A DNA stretch of 64,000 bases from Laburnicola sp. R22_1 (taxonomy: Eukaryota > Ascomycota > Dothideomycetes > Pleosporales > Didymosphaeriaceae): assembly GCA_014281115.1 (NCBI GenBank), contig JACONQ010000002.1:2418001-2482000 (forward strand), written 5' to 3'. A program made the position numbers and the translations under genes. Under the pieces are notes generated by a model, which saw nothing but the letters and a program-made list of their open reading frames with translations, was not told the origin of the DNA and did not search any database. Shown here piece by piece: positions 1-10,512 of the stretch (its first letter is position 1; each line of letters begins with the position of its first letter).

Positions 1-7
1 GCTGTAG

Positions 8-3000
8 CTCGGTGGCCTTGGCGACGACGGCACGTATTCGTTCGGAGACGATGCCCTGCTGTGCTTGAAGGACCTGCGAAAATGGCTCAAGTTTGCCGAT
101 GGACAACTGAACCGCCGCGATGTAGCACGATGCATGGCCGAGGCAAACCTGGTGAAGGGCGATTTGCTGGAGATACTTGCAAAGGTATCCGAGAGGGTTA
201 CGGATGACCGACTGAAGCATAAGATGGCTGTTGCAACGTGTATGCGTTATTCACAGCAGAATCTAGACAACCGCTGACCTGAGGCAGTGGAGCTTCTTGT
301 CCCTTTAACCTGGCCCTTCGAGATCGACCCTGTCGAGGCGACCGTCAATCACCACCGACATGGACCGTACATTCAGCTGGCACAGATCGGATATAAGCGC
401 GCAATCCTGCAGTATGACCGCGCGAACATTCTCCAGACTGCGGTTCGTATCGCTCTCCCTTCAATGGCCGTACCTCTGCGCGAGCGAACACCTCGAGACG
501 AAGGCGTTATCCGCATCGCCCTATACTTTATCCGAAATATCGTGATGCTCTCCCCACCAAAAAGCGTCCCTATGGACATAGACGAGGCAGAGGTGTCGCG
601 ATCGGCAGTGATTGATACTCTTGACCAGCAAGATATCTTCCAGGTTCTCCTCAGTGTCGCCTCAAGCATTGGAGAAGATTTTGTTTCGCAGGATGTGATT
701 GTACTGGAGATTCTGTTCTATCTGTTCAAGGGCATAGACGCAGAGAAACTGTTCATGGAGGACAAGAAGCTCAAGAACAAGAACGCGGACGAGCTGAAAA
801 ACCTGATCCAGAAAGAAAAATCTATGCTGGCCGGATACGCACGACATGCTCCGTCGCGACACAACCGATTTGGTACCATGATCTGGCTCAAACGCGGCGA
901 TGACGAGCAGGTCTCAACTATATCTGGACAAGACGTCCTTGGCAAGGCACAGAAGAGCATGCAAAAGATGGATACGAGCAAGAAGTGGAATAAGCCGAAG
1001 CGGCCCGGCCGCAAACAAAACGGTGAGCAGGATCGCGAGGAGTTTGATCTTCCGGTCGCTCTCACTTCCTCAGCACACAAACACATCAAAGCCTTCGTTG
1101 AAGAATTTCTGGACTCTTCATTCAATCCGCTGTTCCTACATCTGAGAAAAGCCATTGAGCGAGAAACCGAACGTGTAGAGACGCGCCATTCACGCCAATT
1201 TTTTTACTTGGTTTCCTGGTTTCTCAAAGCAGAATGTGCTCGCCGCCGCACTATGAAGGAAAAGGCGGCTGATCCAAAAAGCAGCGAAGTCTTGAGTGCA
1301 GAGGACGAGAGCTATGGCTTGGTTGCAGAGGTCATGAACCAGGAGACATTCATTCTGTTAAACCGATTCCTGCAGAAAAGTGAGGATGAGAAGGCGTGGC
1401 AGGATCTGAATGCCGGCAACAAGTGCTTCACACAAATTCTACTAACTGTGCAGGAGATGTCAGAATCGGCGCTAGAAGACGACCAAGAGATCGCAGAGAA
1501 CATACAAAATCGAATCTTCTACGAGGAGTCAACTCACGACCGAATAGTCCACACGCTGCGATCCTACAAAGACCAAGGGTTCGGTTACCTGGATGCGGTT
1601 ACCGAGCTCGCGCACGTCTTCCTACGGATGTTGGAACGCTACTCGAAACAGAACGTCGATATGCAAGTTCGGTCGAAGAGACGAGCCCGGAAGATTCGTA
1701 AGAAGCAGGCCGAGGCACAAGGAGAGGATGGTGAACAGGAAGGTCACGTCTCAGAGACAGAAGAGCTTGTAGCAGCGCAAAGAACGGTATCGGAACGAAA
1801 GTTCGACTTCAACCGATTCGCAGCGAAATTCATCAACCAAAGTAGCGTCAACACCTTCGTCGCCTTTACTAAGTACTATAACGAGCTTGACGCCGATCAA
1901 CTAAAACGAGCGCATCGGTTTTTCCACCGGGTCGCGTTCAAGATGGAGATTGGCGTATTACTCTGCCGAGTAGACATGCTCCAGCTTTTCAATAAAATGA
2001 TCAAGGGCCCTGAAGGCTTGGATCCAGAGTCACCATCGTTCAAAGAGTGGGAAGAGTTCGTAAGGCACTTCTTTCGCGCAGTTGTAAAACGAGTACAAGA
2101 GAGACCAGAGCTCATTGTAGAGATGCTCTTCAGTAAGATCCCGCAAACAATATTCTTCCTCGAACACGGGTACGACCGGGAGCTACCGTCAAGAACACCA
2201 CGTGCTCCAGCTGAACTTGAAGTCAAACCTGGAATGGAGAAGCCTGAGCAAATTGGTGTAGCCGTGGGCGTCCTCGTCAACCAACAGAAGTCGGATGCCC
2301 TGCACTGGGTTCGGGACGTCTTGACTTCTGCTGCAGAGGAGCGGAAGTCATGGGAAGATATGCATGAGGCCCAAAAGGCCCTTGCTGCGGCAGCGATCCC
2401 TGAAGGAGAAGCTCCTACCGAGACCGAGGAGACGGAATCTCCGATGCCACCCTCGATCCGTATGTTCACTTTCTGAATAGACTACGTCGTATACTGACCA
2501 TTTCCAGTGATCAAACCCGACAACGAAGAGCGGCGGGTGGCCATGTTCAAAGACAATAAACTTCGTCTGCTGCTCACGCTTGTGGGCTTCACCCGCTTAG
2601 GCGCCCACGACGACCCTGACGCAACGTGGGTAGTCCCCTCTACTCTAACATCCGCAGACCTGCAAGAAGCGATCGACCTTATCCGGAAATACGAATTTGA
2701 CCCCCCAACATACGAAGACGGAAAAGGTCCCGAAGACATGCTGCGCAGCAAGGCAGCGGCAGCACGACGATCTGCTCGCCGCGTAGACTGGGACGACGAT
2801 GATGACGGCATAGATCACGACTCCGAAGATCGGGGAGAGTACGCTGTCGACGAGCCGACCGCCAGAAAAGGCGACGGCAACGGCCGGAAGGTGCTCAAGC
2901 GGCGACGTCGGGCGCGCACACCTGTCGAGCTCGACGACGAAGAGAAGGAAGAAAGGGCGCGAGCGAGACGCCAAAAGGAGATGGAGAAGCAGCTCAAGAC

Positions 3001-3544
3001 CAAGAGTACGATGTTTGTGCATGATTCTGATGACGAGGACGATGCCGAGGCGGACGCGGCGTTTTTCGCTAGAGAAGAGGCGCTGAGGGCGCAAACGCAA
3101 GCCGCGAATAATAAATCGCTTGTATTGGCGACTGTGGAGAGTGTGGGGTCGAAGAAGCGGAAGGCAGATGAGTCGGCGCCTGAAAGGGGAAAACGGCGGA
3201 GGACGCCGCCTAGGCGGAAAACTGGACCGTTCGAGTCGGATGAGAGCGACAAGGATGATGAGGACGCAACGGGTGATACGGACGACGAGAGTGCTAGTAG
3301 CAGAGCTCAGTCACAGGAGAGGACAGATGTTCTCGACAATGGCAGCGAGGACGAAACTACCGACACGCCGTTATCATCTCAACTTTTCGGCGCGACAGAT
3401 GCGCCGGCAAAAGCTGCTGCGACGAAAGATGGCGACGTAGCAATGGTCGATGTAGACGATGAGGAGGAGGATGTTGTTCCTGCTCGTAGGCCTGCGGCGA
3501 GGAACATGAGGGCTGGCTTTGTTATTGATAGCGATTCGGAGTAG
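8..3544 (+). CDS. tof1: Tof1/Swi1/Timeless-type fork protection protein, 5' partial
   Basis: Homologue of yeast Tof1 (fission yeast Swi1, animal Timeless), which with Csm3 and Mrc1 holds the replisome together and enforces fork pausing in the nucleus. Exons read as 8-239, 288-2459 and 2508-3544. Both internal introns are 48 bp, with GTATGC/GTATGT donors, CTGAC-type branch sites and CAG acceptors. An in-frame TAG at 5-7 directly before LGGLGDDGTYSFGDDALL fits an intron acceptor, so the short first exon lies outside the window. The TIMELESS N-terminal domain is visible (RRDVARCMAEANLVKGDLL, then ELLVPLTWPFE and PSRHNRFGTMIWLKR). A helical middle follows, then LFKDxKLRLLLTLVGFTRLG and a long charged, acidic/basic disordered tail ending VIDSDSE. 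Family assignment is firm; the exon joins are inferred. Confidence 0.93.
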
Positions 3545-4811
3545 TGTGATTTTAGCATGGGTGCATAGGAAGGAGTTGTAGGGATGGTGTTTGGGTGTTG
3601 AATACCCGCATGGTTGGGTATGATAATGGGTCAATGTAGCATTATAGTTAGGTATGCACCATCTTCGTAAACTTTACAGTTGTCGCGGTCTCACCAGCCA
3701 TGATTGAACAACATCACCTTACCGAAACAACACCTCGTGGTGCGCTACACAAAACTAAGCGACTACTTCCCTCCATCCCAACTATCTGTCATACACCGTA
3801 GCAATTATTTGCCCTTGAGACATCCAAACAAAGTTCCATGTTCCAATCTCCCTCTTCTGCTGAATCACACCAACCTATTGTTGTTTGCACGGCAAACATC
3901 AACCATGCTAGTCACGGAAAGTAAAACATGCTGGAAACTGGAATAGCGAGCACCCAGAATGGGGGATAAAAGACGGTGTAAGAGACTTGTACATTCGTTT
4001 TGTCGGGTTTAGTGTGAGATGGTTATTTTTCGTTATGAGGGTAGAATCTTTTACTTTGTTTGGTTGATCTACCTACGAGAATGACACTATGTAATAATAG
4101 AAGAATGGAGGGTAAGTGCATTGATGGTCAAGTACAAGAACGCAGCTGATAATATAAATAGATAAGTCTTGTGTCATTGTTTTGGTCAATATTGGGACAA
4201 CGAATGATGGCTACCCGCCACCTGCACTGTTCAAAGGGCTTTCCAGGACTCGGTACCACACGATGTTGGACCAGAGATGCACACAAGCAAGTCCTTTGTT
4301 CAGCGGACCAAAATTTCACAGTAGGACGGACGTGAACAATGTTTTTGGAGCAGATGTGAGTCATGATCCCAACGGAACCATGGTTCAAGGACTCCAACCA
4401 CACTCCTATCTTAACTAACTCACGCGAAAAAGAAAGAACACCTCTCCGCTATATACATACTCGACAACACCGGTACATCTGCCTGGTTCGACACTTCCGA
4501 ATCAGTGAATCCACAATAGTACTCGGTCACTATTTTTAACTGTTGGACAATAGACGCTATTGTTCCCAACGCCAAGAACAGTACATTGTCATGTGCACGC
4601 AGACCTCCCATTCACACCGCATAATACCATATCTTTCACATAGAACAAAGACCCCCGCCCTCTATATAAAGACTTCGATACTTCTCCCCTCGAGAGATTA
4701 AACAGCAGCACACTCGAAAACACTCTCAACTCGACTCTAAACTTTCATTCCCAAAACACTTACCACCCTACAAATCTATACCACCAAAACCCTCCAATAA
4801 CCACCTTCAAC
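3545..4811. other. Intergenic region with TATA-like promoter of the G-patch gene
   Basis: No convincing coding sequence. The first part is the 3' flank of tof1. A TATATAAA box lies at 4663-4670, about 140 bp before the ATG at 4812, followed by a C/A-rich leader, which fits a promoter and 5' UTR for the downstream gene. Nothing else recognisable. Confidence 0.5.
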
Positions 4812-6194
4812 ATGTCCGCCTTCGCAAAGAAAATGATGGCCAAAATGGGCCACGTCGAAGGCCAAGGCCTCGGCAAAGACGGCACCGGCATCGCCGCTCC
4901 CATCGAAGCAGCAGGCAACGTAGGCCAATCCGGCCTCGGATACGCCGAGCTGTACCGACCCGCAGCTGACACTCTCCCGGTCGGCGCTCCCGACCCCGAC
5001 GACTTCACCACCACTGTAGTGCGTGTGGACATCGTTAACAACGAGCCCATCCATGTGCAGAAGCTCTTTTGCCACACGGGCGCTATCAAGGACATCCTCA
5101 GCGGCAAGGACAACACAGCGTACGTCCTTTTCGACAATGCCGACGATGCTGAAGCCGCGCTCTCCCTCGACGGCCAGGTGCAGCACCTTGGGCCGAATAT
5201 CTCGGTCACCCTCGTCCGAGAGAAAGATGTGCCCCAGGACCCGTGGAAGCGTCTCTCCGACGCACTCGCAAAGCGCAACGCCTGCGGCAAAACCCGCACC
5301 GTCCGCGTCTCGGGACTGAATTGGCAACACCCCGAGCGCGCTTTGAATAGGCTCTTCAAAGAAGACATGGACTTCGCCAACGAGTACGAGGAAGGCAAGT
5401 TTTATCAGCATGTCGACGTCGTGGGTGTGGGTGAGGTCCTTGTTCGCCAGAGCGATGCACAGCACGTTATCAACTCATACGACTGCGAGCTCCAAGGCGG
5501 TAATGTTGTAAGCATCGAGTGCGTCCCCGACACAGAAATGGACGGCGTGATCGCGCAGAAGGAGGAGAAGAAGACCAACGGGCCGTCTACAGGACTTTGG
5601 GTCGGTGGGCTTAATAAGCCGGGGCAGGATGAGGCCTATATACGCGACTTGTTCCATCCGATTCGCCTCCATGATGTAACAAAAAATGTCGGGCAGCCTT
5701 TTGCGTTTGTATTCATGGGCAGTGAGGATGCGGAGGCCTGGATGGCTAGACGGCCCACTGGCACCAAGTTCCGGGGGAGTTGGCACAAGATCAACCCGAT
5801 CCAGAAGGGGGGGAAGAAGGGGAAGGGCAGGCCGGTTGCGCCTCCGGCTCCGGCTCCAGCTCGACAAGCTTTCCCGCCTCGCGCTTCGAACGACGTGGAT
5901 GGCTTGACGGCGAAGGCATCAAACCTGTCCATCAAGACGCCCACTCCAGCCCCGGCTCCGTCACTCCCAACCGACGTGAAGCTCACGAACCTTCCATTCA
6001 AAGCAGCGGAGCAAGACATCCGAGCCTTCTTCGCCGGTTTCACCGTGAAGTCGGTTACCATCAAGCGGGGGAAGGGCTACGGCTTCGTCGGGCTGGCATC
6101 AAATGCCGATGCTAGGCGTGCAGTCGGACAGCTGGATGGCAAGAAGGTTTTGGATCGGTCGGTTCGTGTGCAGGTCGCTGATCCGAAGAAGTAA
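4812..6194 (+). CDS. G-patch and multi-RRM RNA-binding protein
   Basis: Intronless, 460 aa. The extreme N terminus is a G-patch (residues about 2-45: FAKKMMAKMGHVEGQGLGKDG ... GLGYAE), a motif that typically binds and activates DEAH-box helicases. RRM-like folds follow at about 68-135 (TVVRVDIVNN ... AYVLFDNADDAEAAL), about 157-235 (RTVRVSGLNW) and about 255-330 (TGLWVGGLNK ... FAFVFMGSEDAEAW). After an Ala/Pro-rich linker, the clearest RRM is at about 385-460 (DVKLTNLPF, GKGYGFVGLASNADARRAV). This resembles fungal G-patch/RRM proteins related to the SPF45/Drt111 type but with the domain order reversed. A role in pre-mRNA or ribosomal RNA processing is inferred. The start is set by the first ATG in good context, downstream of a TATA box. 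Confidence 0.85.
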   Translation: MSAFAKKMMAKMGHVEGQGLGKDGTGIAAPIEAAGNVGQSGLGYAELYRPAADTLPVGAPDPDDFTTTVVRVDIVNNEPIHVQKLFCHTGAIKDILSGKDNTAYVLFDNADDAEAALSLDGQVQHLGPNISVTLVREKDVPQDPWKRLSDALAKRNACGKTRTVRVSGLNWQHPERALNRLFKEDMDFANEYEEGKFYQHVDVVGVGEVLVRQSDAQHVINSYDCELQGGNVVSIECVPDTEMDGVIAQKEEKKTNGPSTGLWVGGLNKPGQDEAYIRDLFHPIRLHDVTKNVGQPFAFVFMGSEDAEAWMARRPTGTKFRGSWHKINPIQKGGKKGKGRPVAPPAPAPARQAFPPRASNDVDGLTAKASNLSIKTPTPAPAPSLPTDVKLTNLPFKAAEQDIRAFFAGFTVKSVTIKRGKGYGFVGLASNADARRAVGQLDGKKVLDRSVRVQVADPKK

Positions 6195-7420
6195 GGGAGA
6201 CGATTCAGTGACTTGGAGAGGGAGGCCGCGCGTCTGAGGGGTTTGGGGAGCTGTGGCAGATAATTTCTTGGGCGATTCGACATTGCTAGAGTATTGTTAG
6301 GGAATAGTTGAAGTTTCCTGGAATTTGATATTTTGTACCATTTTGTTGGTCTTCGTGATATGTTTGTTGTTCAGTGAGAAATTATGGGAACTCAGCGTTC
6401 TGTGAGAGTGACAACGAATCTTGATCGATCTTTCTTGTAACGGTTATGTTAGAAGTATTTTCAAAACGGAGCGATCCCATGCGATACTTGGCACTCGCAG
6501 TGCTCACTACTCGTACCTTCCCAGGGGGTTGATATTCTCGACGACCGCCTTTAGCCATTGAATGATCGGTAGACATGCGATCACCCGTTCGGCTTCCCGC
6601 TCGATGTACTCAGTCCAATCTCTTCCCTTCGGGCTCCACATTTTTCCCTTTGGCCCGTCTCGTCGATGCATGCTTGATAACCCACAACCCGCGCGTAACA
6701 GGTCACAAGACCCTCTCTGATCAACCCTATTCTCCTCGCTTTCTCTCCCGCCAATACAATACAATACTCTTCCCTCCTCCCTCGCCTATGACGACACACG
6801 AGTAACCTCGCCCAGCCCCCCTGGTACGGGCACCCACCGTAAGAAATTTAGCCCACATGCCAGGGGCACACGCCAAATGTTGATCTCTGCGCATAACTTT
6901 CCAACGCCACGCGTCTGCATCGGCCCTCGGGACCAGAGTTCGGGAGCTTGCGTGGGGGCCCGCGAGCACAGCACACACGAGGAGATGGGTGACGATGCAA
7001 AGCGTGTGTACTCGGCTCCGATCTTCCGGGAGAAAAAGAAAATTCCGAATACCAGATTTTAGGAAATTGCAAAAGACATTGCAGTCTGCAGAAGCTTTTT
7101 GCAGCGATGACATACACTACCAGGCGGCGGTCCAGGCCCAGCAGCTGGGTTTACCTTTGAGATTAGGATACCCTACAGAGGCGTGGATGTCGTAGAGTGC
7201 GGGTAGTCATGACTGACTGTGTCGGAACGCCCGCCGACCGACAGAGAAGCGTCTGTATACCGACCTAGGTAGGGAGGTGGTACTGCAATGCAATAGCAAA
7301 GGCCGACTGCGACATTGCGATGGGAAGACTAAAACGAGATGTGGAGAGGATAAACAATGCGGGGTACATTATGTATGTGAGGCGGATAAACAGCGGTACA
7401 CCTATGTAGTTCCAAGGTCT
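6195..7420. other. Intergenic DNA of normal composition
   Basis: The 3' flank of the G-patch gene, then unique-looking sequence up to the abrupt drop into AT-rich repeat DNA near 7421. Short open frames exist on both strands around 6575-7195, but none has splice signals, composition or motifs that support a gene. Confidence 0.5.
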
Positions 7421-8037
7421 TCGATACAGACCTGTTAAGTACTTTATTAAGTTTTACGTAGTGCATAGTTTAAAGTTAATAATTATATTAATTATTTAGG
7501 GTTGCTTTTTCTATTACTAGTTTAATATATTTTAAGTTTATTTTTTATATTATATATAAATTTTTACTTTAATATTTTTCTTTTTATTATTAAGCTTATA
7601 GTTCTTATTCTTTTTAATAATAATAGTAAGGGTAGCTTTTTACCTTTAGATATATATATAATTAATACTTTAATATTAATTACTTACTATTTTTATAAAA
7701 ATATTTTAAGTAAGGAAATTTAAACTTATAAATTTGCTTTACTAAAATTTTAAAGAATAGCTTTAGTAGCTAAAGAGTTTAAATACTAATAATACTATAT
7801 ATTTTTATCTTTTTACTTATAATTTAACTTTTTTAGTGTAATAGTTATTAAAGTAAAAAAGTTAAGAAATATAAGTTTAAAGTTACTTATACTACTAGTA
7901 TTATAGTGCGCTTTTTTTATAATTACCTTTTTTACGCTCTTTTTAATTACTAAGCAGGAGGCTTTGCTTTTTTTATTATGTTATTTAAGATAAAAGTCTT
8001 TATTATCCTACCTAAGCTAGACTGGCAATAGGTAATA
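7421..8037 (+). repeat. RIP-degraded copy of dispersed repeat family A
   Basis: Very AT-rich block. From about 7421 to 7900 it matches the reverse complement of 51515-51979, beginning with the same AGGTCTTCGAT motif and continuing through GACCTGTTAAGTACTTTATT. Differences between the copies are overwhelmingly C-to-T or G-to-A, with this copy much more AT-rich. After about 7900 the two diverge. The right end is cut by the pogo-type transposon at 8040. No coding potential is seen. Confidence 0.75.
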
Positions 8038-8141
8038 TACTTTGGACTCGAGTCGGACACTCTATTAAGTTAGACACTCTATTAAGTCGGACACTTTGCC
8101 AAGACCCTACTAAAACATACTATCAGCAATAGTATAACGCG

Positions 8142-10121
8142 ATGCCTTAACTATATAATAAACTACTAGCGTTAAAAGAAGCGCATATATAGCTTGCGAT
8201 CCAGGCTATTAAATAAGACGCAACACTCTCTTAGCGATGCGCTGTAGCTATCTACAACATCTCTTAAAGTACGCTTAGCAACTAACACGCTAGAAAGATA
8301 TTTAGACGCGACTGCACACCCAACAAAATAAGACTTACTATAAGAGAGAAGTAGGCGATTGTGGAGCATATACTCAACCTAGACGCGTAAGAATTTTCGC
8401 CTTAGCTTAATGCTATAAAAGATATAGCTAATTCTTTACTAGCTGCACGCCACTATAAGCTAGTTAGCTAGAGGTGGCCTTATAACTTTGTTAAGCGCTA
8501 GCCAGAGCTTAAAGTTAAGTTTAATCGAAAGTACGACTATAAGAGAGCTATTAAATAGATAGTCACTATGAATCACGGTAAATGTGTGTCCGATTATATA
8601 GTCTCCTCACGATAAAATTACTGTAAATTACACCAAGGAGGCTGGCGCACAGTAATTACCAAAGTGGGGCCGATGGACCAATCAACAGCTCACAGGTCGA
8701 CCTGGGAGCTATTTAGCGCGACGCTAAGCCCCTTTAGGAATGACGACGTCTTGGCACTAGATAGATACCTCGCGTATAGCCGAGCTTCTCTAACACCATT
8801 AATAATCTTAACCATTATAAAAATCCACCATAATCTATCTTATATATTAAAGATACCCTTATATCTAATAAGAGCTCTCTAGAAGGATCCTAAGGTAATA
8901 TAAGACTGGTTCTGGCTTGTAGAGAATATAAAGGCCAAATATAGTATTCTAGATAAGAACACCTACAATTTTAATAAAGTAGGCTTTATAATAGGTATAA
9001 TATTAACTAGAGTAGTAGTTATAGGCTCTAAGCGTTAAGGATGGCTAAAGCAGGTGCAGTAGGGTAATAGGGAGTGGACAACAGTTATCTAAGGCATTAA
9101 TACAATAGGGTGGTGGATCCCACTCTTTATTATCTTTAAAGGCAAGCACTACCTCTTCGCCTAGTATAAGGAGAAGAATCTACCTTATAATTAGGTTATT
9201 GTAGTCTCTAAAAACAGCTAGATAACAAATAAGCTTAGTCTATAGTGGCTAAAGCACTTTAATAAGCATATAAAGAGGCGTGTTATTAGCATAATACGTT
9301 TGCTTATTCTTAATAGCTATAAGAGTTATAACTTATTTAAATTTAAATAGTATTGTAAGAAGAGTAATATTATTACTCTCTATATGCCCTCGCATTTGTC
9401 GTACCTCTTATAGCCACTTAATGTGGGCTGTTTTGCGCCTTTAAAAAAGGCGTATAGGCGCTAAGCTAAGGATTTAATGCGTAACCATATTACGCACATT
9501 ACTAAAATTAAGTTTCTGCCTTGCTTTATTACTGCTTTTAAGGCTTCGTTTACTAAAAGTAATATTAAAGGAGGCTTTTAAGGTGCTAGCCTAGTGCCCT
9601 ACGACCTAGAAGCTATAATATTACAGCTTAACGTCTGCCTGCGTACGTCTTTACTTTGTACTATTTGTAATAGTATATAGGAGTTGCAAACTTCGCGAAA
9701 TAGTATAGAACTTAGATCGCAATTAACGCTAGTTAAGTAGAGGATTTAAAGGCATATAGATAGTTCCCTAACTTATATAGTTAAGGCGATAGAAAAGCTT
9801 GTTAAAGGCGCTAAGATAATAGGGCATTCTTTGGTATTAATAACCAAACGCAACGCTAAACTTTAAGCTACTAATAAGGCCGCCACACAATATAAATTAT
9901 ATAAAAGAAAGCGATTGCAGTAAGAAGAAGTCTTTATAGTTAAAGAGGGCTAGCGACTAGCTACTCTAAAGAACTTTAGGGTGCGTAGTAATAGTAAGAA
10001 GGCAAAGAAGAGGGTGCGCACTAATAGAGGCAAATTCGCTTAACAGCACTGTAGACGCTACGGCAAGCCTAGGCATAATAAAAAAATCTATAGATAGCTT
10101 ATAGAAGTAGATTCTAAATAG
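8142..10121 (+). pseudogene. pogo/Fot1-type transposase, RIP-inactivated
   Basis: Reading through many stop codons gives the hallmarks of fungal pogo transposases. There is an N-terminal helix-turn-helix/CENP-B region (RRDCTPN, then LNAIKDIANSLLAAR and FNRKYDYKRAI). The DDE catalytic core follows: DKNTYNFNKVGF with the first Asp decayed to Asn, ITLYMPSHLSYLL and PLNVGCFAPLKKAY. The C terminus holds a decayed zinc-knuckle-like motif (HCRRYGKPRHN). The frame is interrupted between 8550 and 8870 by an unrelated insertion after RAI; coding resumes at KDPKVI. Stops are almost all TAG/TAA, as expected from C-to-T changes at CAG/CAA and TGG. No active product is possible. Confidence 0.88.
8550..8870. 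mobile_element. 321 bp insertion inside the pogo transposase
   Basis: Splits the transposase exactly where the Arg-Ala-Leu codons should be followed by the acidic Asp-Pro motif. The bases AGAGCT occur at both edges (8544-8549 and 8871-8876), which looks like a 5-6 bp target duplication. The two ends are weakly inverted (TATTAAATAGAT against TATTAGATATA in reverse complement). The interior contains a less AT-rich stretch (about 8640-8770) than the host element. No protein motif recognised; probably a non-autonomous element of unknown class. Confidence 0.55.
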
Positions 10122-10256
10122 TTTAGCCTATTTAGACTATTAAAAATAGTCTATATTAACTCTATACTATTGTGAATAGTATAGAACTTAGTAGGATCTT
10201 GGCAAAGTGTCTAACTTAATAAAGTGTTTAACTTGAGTGCAAAGTACGTTATAGGT

Positions 10257-10512
10257 TGTGTTAGGGTTAGGGTCTTACGTAATCTAACCTAACCCTAACC
10301 TAACCTACTTACGTAAGACCCTAACCCTAACCTAATTTAGATTATGTAAGACCCTACCCTAACCTAACCTATAGGGTACCTATTTAATACTGTAATAAAT
10401 AGCTATAATAATTAAATTAAGTCTTATTTAATTAGATTAGGTTAGGGTAGGGTCTTCTATAATCTAGGTTAGGTTGGGGTTAGGGTCTTACGTAGTCTAA
10501 CCTAACCCCAAC
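10257..10512. repeat. Interstitial telomere-like repeat cluster
   Basis: Degenerate runs of TTAGGG/CCCTAA and CCTAACC alternate with a core resembling TTAGGGTCTTACGTAATC. At least five copies of about 30 bp occur in both orientations (near 10268, 10314, 10344, 10438 and 10478). They are separated by AT-rich DNA. The cluster starts about 12 bp after the pogo right end. Confidence 0.65.

Larger units (their letters stand above)
8040..10244 (+). mobile_element. pogo/Fot1-type (Tc1/mariner superfamily) DNA transposon, degenerate
   Basis: Terminal inverted repeats of roughly 55 bp begin CTTTGGACTCGAG on the left and end TTGAGTGCAAAG on the right. TA lies directly outside both ends (8038-8039 and 10245-10246), the target duplication of this superfamily. 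The left repeat carries an extra tandem copy of a 17 bp unit (GACACTCTATTAAG core) compared with the right. Without the 321 bp insertion at 8550-8870 the element would be about 1.88 kb, the usual Fot1/pogo size. Many in-frame TAG/TAA codons show it is dead. It sits inside a family A repeat island. Confidence 0.88.

Noticed and set aside
6727..7113. Minus-strand open frame of 128 codons
   Set aside because: No start context, splice signals, domain or amino-acid composition supporting a gene; overlaps equally long frames on the other strand.
10257..10512. True chromosome end
   Set aside because: The telomere-like units are degenerate, occur in both orientations and are flanked by unique, conserved genes on both sides.
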